Assembly (NCBI GenBank): GCA_023238725.1 | Contig: CM041546.1 | Span: 13,880,528-13,944,527 of the forward strand | Direction: 5' to 3' | DNA: 64,000 nt | Source of the DNA: Scortum barcoo | Taxonomy: Eukaryota > Chordata > Actinopteri > Centrarchiformes > Terapontidae | Part shown: piece after piece, positions 62,901-64,000 of the stretch | Layout: each line of letters starts with the position of its first letter | Position numbering within the stretch: the stretch's first letter is position 1 | The notes under the pieces: generated by a model | The model's input: the letters and a program-made list of their open reading frames with translations, nothing else | Told to the model about the DNA's origin: nothing | Databases searched by the model: none | Made by a program: the position numbers and the translations under genes

Positions 62901-63558
62901 CCAGAGGAACCACCAGCAAGATCATGGTGCTGATCTGGGCCTTCTTTGCTGTCATCTTTCTGGCTTCATACACAGCTAACCTGGCTGCCTTCATGATCCA
63001 GGAGGAGTACATTGACACAGTGTCAGGCCTCTCGGACAAGAAGGTACTTCGTCGCTTGAATACTGATTAAGTAGGGAAAGCAGAAGGAGAATTAAAGTCT
63101 TAGAGTGAGCCAAATCCCATGCATTTGAATGTTAAATTGATTAAAGCACATGAATTTAGAAATGAATAAAATCTCATTTAACATAACTCAATTACCACAG
63201 TTCTTGAGTACTTAAAAGACAGTTCTAAATGCTACTTTAAGTCCACAGACTGTTCTCTTTTCAAAGATTTGACTGTGCATTGAGTGTTGTAAGTTAGTCT
63301 GGAAAGTGGACAGAAATAGGTCAGACAGATTGGTGCACAGCCTGGTGTGTCTCATGCCCCTTCCGTCTCCCTCCCTCGCCTCCCTTTGCTCCACTAGTTT
63401 CAGCATCCCGAGGAGCAGTACCCACCTCTGAAGTTTGGCACAGTGCCCAATGGGAGCACAGAAAAAAACATCCGCTCCAACTACCCAGACATGCACCAGT
63501 ACATGGGCAAATACAACCAGAGAGGAGTGGAGGACGCCATACTGAACCTCAAGACCGG
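46212..63558 (+). CDS. grin2d: NMDA receptor GluN2 subunit, GluN2D-like, 3' end outside window
   Basis: Glutamate-binding subunit of the NMDA receptor, a plasma-membrane cation channel that assembles with GluN1. Coding exons: 46212-46499, 46803-47009, 47997-48263, 51561-51889, 53108-53222, 58816-59021, 59643-59811, 61202-61355, 61818-61943, 62814-63043, 63398-63558 (2252 nt, 750 full codons, all phases consistent). Visible in order: signal peptide (1-22), amino-terminal domain, S1 with the glutamate contacts H513, S539, T541 and R546, M1 (about 585-604), pore loop with N642-N643, M3 with SYTANLAAF (672-680), start of S2. GluN2D is favoured over 2C by [24 protein letters not shown], VFIFE and the [14 protein letters not shown] segment; L660 fits both. 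Rest of S2, M4 and the cytoplasmic tail are beyond the edge. Paralog a or b is not resolved. Confidence 0.92.
46803..47009 (+). CDS. grin2d: grin2d coding exon 2 (residues 97-165), amino-terminal domain
   Basis: Reads VNDSSPKTVLSQLCELLAAR and on to PMLEFVSAQTGLPIVAVGGG. FVSAQTxLPIVAV is the GluN2D form. Potential N-glycosylation site at N98. The end, GAGLGRMPQ, differs from the ALVLTPKE of mammalian 2C/2D that I remember. Donor GTAGGA. Phase 0 on both sides. Confidence 0.92.
47010..47996 (+). other. grin2d intron 2 (1.0 kb)
   Basis: GT-AG intron with GT-rich patches near 47071-47096 and 47480-47515. Nothing else recognisable is seen. Confidence 0.8.
47997..48263 (+). CDS. grin2d: grin2d coding exon 3 (residues 166-254), amino-terminal domain
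   Basis: Begins ESGSIFLQFSSSTALQLEVI and contains FEVLEEYDWTAFSVV, GLTDGSFIGWE and a potential N-glycosylation site at N234. Ends KENEAQ at CAG before donor GTGAGA, phase 0. VIFEVLEEYDWT is the GluN2D form. Confidence 0.95.
49649..49694. repeat. CT microsatellite in grin2d intron 3
   Basis: About 23 CT units. Confidence 0.95.
49825..49854. repeat. CT microsatellite in grin2d intron 3
   Basis: About 15 CT units with one interruption. Confidence 0.95.
49933..49982. repeat. CT microsatellite in grin2d intron 3
   Basis: About 25 CT units. Confidence 0.95.
51561..51889 (+). CDS. grin2d: grin2d coding exon 4 (residues 255-364), amino-terminal domain
   Basis: Begins VRLLYCSQEEAELVFRAA after acceptor TGTCCTCCAG. 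Contains WFAVGPALSG, LFAVRPQGWRDEPRRRIARG and VAMRKDYG. Potential N-glycosylation site at N354. Ends within codon 364 (AG) before donor GTGAGA. Noticeably richer in G+C than the neighbouring introns. Confidence 0.95.
51890..53107 (+). other. grin2d intron 4 (1.2 kb)
   Basis: GT-AG intron that starts purine-rich (51890-51965), the opposite bias to intron 3. It has a poly-A run at about 52702-52719. No exon or repeat family is recognised. Confidence 0.75.
53108..53222 (+). CDS. grin2d: grin2d coding exon 5 (residues 364-402), end of the amino-terminal domain
   Basis: Completes Arg364 and reads YFSNITLGGRDYSFNSDGYL, then SNPFLDVISWTPGRGWED. Potential N-glycosylation site at N368. Acceptor CGCCATGCAG, donor GTAAGG, phase 0 at the end. 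Confidence 0.95.
53742..54570. mobile_element. hAT-like MITE, split by an inner insertion
   Basis: The left part starts GCTGAAACAATTAGTTGACT and the right part ends ATCGTTAGTTGCAGCCCTG, the usual two ends of the same teleost family seen at 34359-34660. The two halves are separated by the element at 53965-54536. Confidence 0.6.
53965..54536. mobile_element. piggyBac-type MITE inserted at TTAA
   Basis: Flanked by TTAA at 53965-53968 and 54533-54536. The inner ends are inverted repeats: AGGACAGGCTCAC on the left against GTGAACCTATCCT on the right (11 of 13 match). No transposase frame. TTAA target duplication plus these ends fits a piggyBac-type non-autonomous element. Confidence 0.7.
56120..56156. 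repeat. GT microsatellite
   Basis: About 18 GT units in grin2d intron 5. Confidence 0.95.
57840..58400. repeat. Teleost AAGTA-type repeat, copy 3 (inverted)
   Basis: Ends GAGTTACTTTCCACCACTA, the reverse complement of the start of the copy at 27487. TATACTTGAGTAAGTGTACTG precedes it. The left border is uncertain. Confidence 0.6.
58816..59021 (+). CDS. grin2d: grin2d coding exon 6 (residues 403-471), linker and first part of S1
   Basis: Reads [20 protein letters not shown], then [16 protein letters not shown] and [23 protein letters not shown] is invariant in GluN2 S1 domains. Ends LNA plus two bases of codon 471 before donor GTTTGA. The N469-A-S471 glycosylation site spans the splice junction. 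Confidence 0.96.
59022..59642 (+). other. grin2d intron 6 (0.6 kb)
   Basis: GT-AG intron; I see nothing recognisable in it. Confidence 0.8.
59643..59811 (+). CDS. grin2d: grin2d coding exon 7 (residues 471-527), S1 domain
   Basis: Completes Ser471 and reads [56 protein letters not shown]. H513 is a glutamate-pocket residue. The exon ends at GAG and the next intron starts GCAAGT, a GC-AG donor. No GT donor would keep the conserved junction GE|VVYKR. Confidence 0.95.
59812..61201 (+). other. grin2d intron 7 (1.4 kb), GC-AG type
   Basis: Begins GCAAGT and ends CCCCTTTAG. Contains GT (59931-59962) and CA-rich repeats near 60148-60220 and 60330-60350 and a poly-A/CA run near 60448-60470. No exon recognised. 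Confidence 0.85.
59931..59962. repeat. GT microsatellite
   Basis: About 15 GT units in grin2d intron 7. Confidence 0.9.
61202..61355 (+). CDS. grin2d: grin2d coding exon 8 (residues 528-579), S1 domain
   Basis: Reads VVYKRADMAIGSLTINEERS, EVVDFSVPFVETGIS, VMVSRSNGTVSPSAFL. S539, T541 and R546 are the conserved residues that bind the glutamate carboxylate; their spacing from H513 is exactly that of GluN2A (26, 28 and 33 residues). Donor GTAAGA, phase 1. Confidence 0.97.
61356..61817 (+). other. grin2d intron 8 (0.46 kb)
   Basis: GT-AG intron with no recognisable content. Confidence 0.85.
61818..61943 (+). CDS. grin2d: grin2d coding exon 9 (residues 579-621), M1 helix
   Basis: Completes Glu579 and reads [41 protein letters not shown]. 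M1 is about 585-604. VAVTVFIFE and GYNRSL follow GluN2D rather than 2C. Acceptor GTTCTTCAAAG, donor GTGAGT, phase 1. Confidence 0.97.
61944..62813 (+). other. grin2d intron 9 (0.87 kb)
   Basis: GT-AG intron with a CT-rich tract (62761-62790) ahead of the acceptor. Nothing else recognisable. Confidence 0.85.
62814..63043 (+). CDS. grin2d: grin2d coding exon 10 (residues 621-697), pore loop and M3 helix
   Basis: Reads AGGSTFTIGKSVWLLWAIVF, NNSVPVENPRGTTSK, IMVLIWAFFAVIFLASYTAN, LAAFMIQEEYIDTVSG, LSDKK. N642 is the N-site Asn and N643 the N+1 Asn that control calcium permeability and magnesium block. L660 is the M3 S/L-site residue: Ser in GluN2A/2B, Leu in GluN2C/2D. SYTANLAAF is the gate motif. 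Donor GTACTT, phase 0. Confidence 0.97.
63398..63558 (+). CDS. grin2d: grin2d coding exon 11 (residues 698-750 and part of 751), start of S2
   Basis: Reads FQHPEEQYPPLKFGTVPNGS, TEKNIRSNYPDMHQYM, GKYNQRGVEDAILNLKTG. Acceptor TTGCTCCACTAG. The homologous boundary after LKTG falls at GG|GTCTGT, a weak donor. Read-through would hit a stop near 63590. The remaining S2, M4 and tail exons are past the window edge. Confidence 0.92.
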
Positions 63559-64000
63559 GTCTGTCTGCTACAACATTTTCTGTGTTTCCTAATTCCACCA
63601 GATTTACATGCACCCTGCTAGATCTTTGTTTTCCCCCCACATCTCACTTTTTATTCTCCAGCAGCTGAGTTTCCATTCAAGCATGTGTTTGTAAATGATT
63701 GTTTATTAAATTAAGGAAATTGTTAAAATTGTTCAAACTTTCCTCGGGCAAATATAAAATGCATTGTTGTTAGCTTAAGACATAAAATCCTTTTGCCTTT
63801 TCTGGCTTACAAGACACTAAATAACAACGAACATGCTCAAGCATCAAATTAAGAAAACTACAGGTCCATAATTTTAAAAAGAAAACATTTCAAAAGACCC
63901 AATTTCTTATCATTGCCCTACCATGGAGAATACAAATGATTCTGTATCAGCAATCATGTGTTTTTTTGTGTGTGTAAATTTAGCAAAAACAAGAGACATA
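63559..64000 (+). other. Start of grin2d intron 11, cut by the window edge
   Basis: AT-rich sequence without coding potential to the right edge. The exon for the KLDAFIYDAAVLNY-type continuation of S2 is not present. Confidence 0.75.

Noticed and set aside
46212..63558. Assignment of the receptor as GluN2C instead of GluN2D
   Set aside because: Linkage to a pitpnc1-like gene would suit GRIN2C, but [34 protein letters not shown], VFIFE and the 621-627 linker follow GluN2D. Kept as the alternative, to be settled by a tree.
1..64000. CRISPR arrays, operons, phage or integrated viral genes, rRNA, tRNA
   Set aside because: No spaced palindromic repeat array, no polycistronic layout, no retroviral pol-type frame and no cloverleaf or rRNA core sequence was seen by eye.

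Overview
The window is vertebrate nuclear DNA, almost certainly from a ray-finned (teleost) fish. Coding sequence sits in short exons with GT-AG introns. The DNA is packed with CA/GT, CT/GA and poly-C simple repeats, and several interspersed repeats look like elements common in teleost genomes. There are no operons, bacterial genes, CRISPR arrays, rRNA genes or recognisable tRNA genes. The species cannot be named from sequence alone.

Two protein-coding genes are supported, arranged head to head. (1) On the minus strand, 20700 down to 7325, is a complete ten-exon gene for a cytoplasmic phosphatidylinositol transfer protein of the PITPNC1 (RdgB-beta) type. The joined CDS is 924 nt (307 aa plus stop), and every junction is in phase. 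Phase cannot be kept without an 8-nt microexon at 14799-14806. (2) On the plus strand, from 46212 to the right edge, is an NMDA receptor GluN2 subunit, best matched to GluN2D (grin2d). Eleven coding exons (2252 nt, 750 full codons) cover the signal peptide, amino-terminal domain, S1 glutamate-binding lobe, M1, pore loop, M3 and the start of S2. M4 and the cytoplasmic tail lie beyond the window. One intron has a GC donor, and a leucine at the M3 S/L site marks the GluN2C/2D class.

Layout: 1-5.9 kb, no recognised gene; about 5.9-7.3 kb, putative pitpnc1 3' UTR, partly made of a repeat; 7.3-20.7 kb, pitpnc1-like gene; 20.7-31 kb, intergenic, with repeats; 31.1-32 kb, a purine-rich, CGG-repeat and CpG-rich block with a good splice donor, the best candidate for the grin2d 5' end; 32-46.1 kb, probably the first grin2d intron or upstream sequence; 46.2-64 kb, grin2d coding exons. 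The start codons are 25.5 kb apart.

The two genes do not form a pathway. One product carries phosphatidylinositol/phosphatidic acid between membranes; the other is a synaptic glutamate-gated cation channel. Their adjacency is mainly of evolutionary interest: in human, PITPNC1 and GRIN2C are both on 17q, while GRIN2D is on 19q. Human and other family sequences used for comparison are from memory and were not searched.
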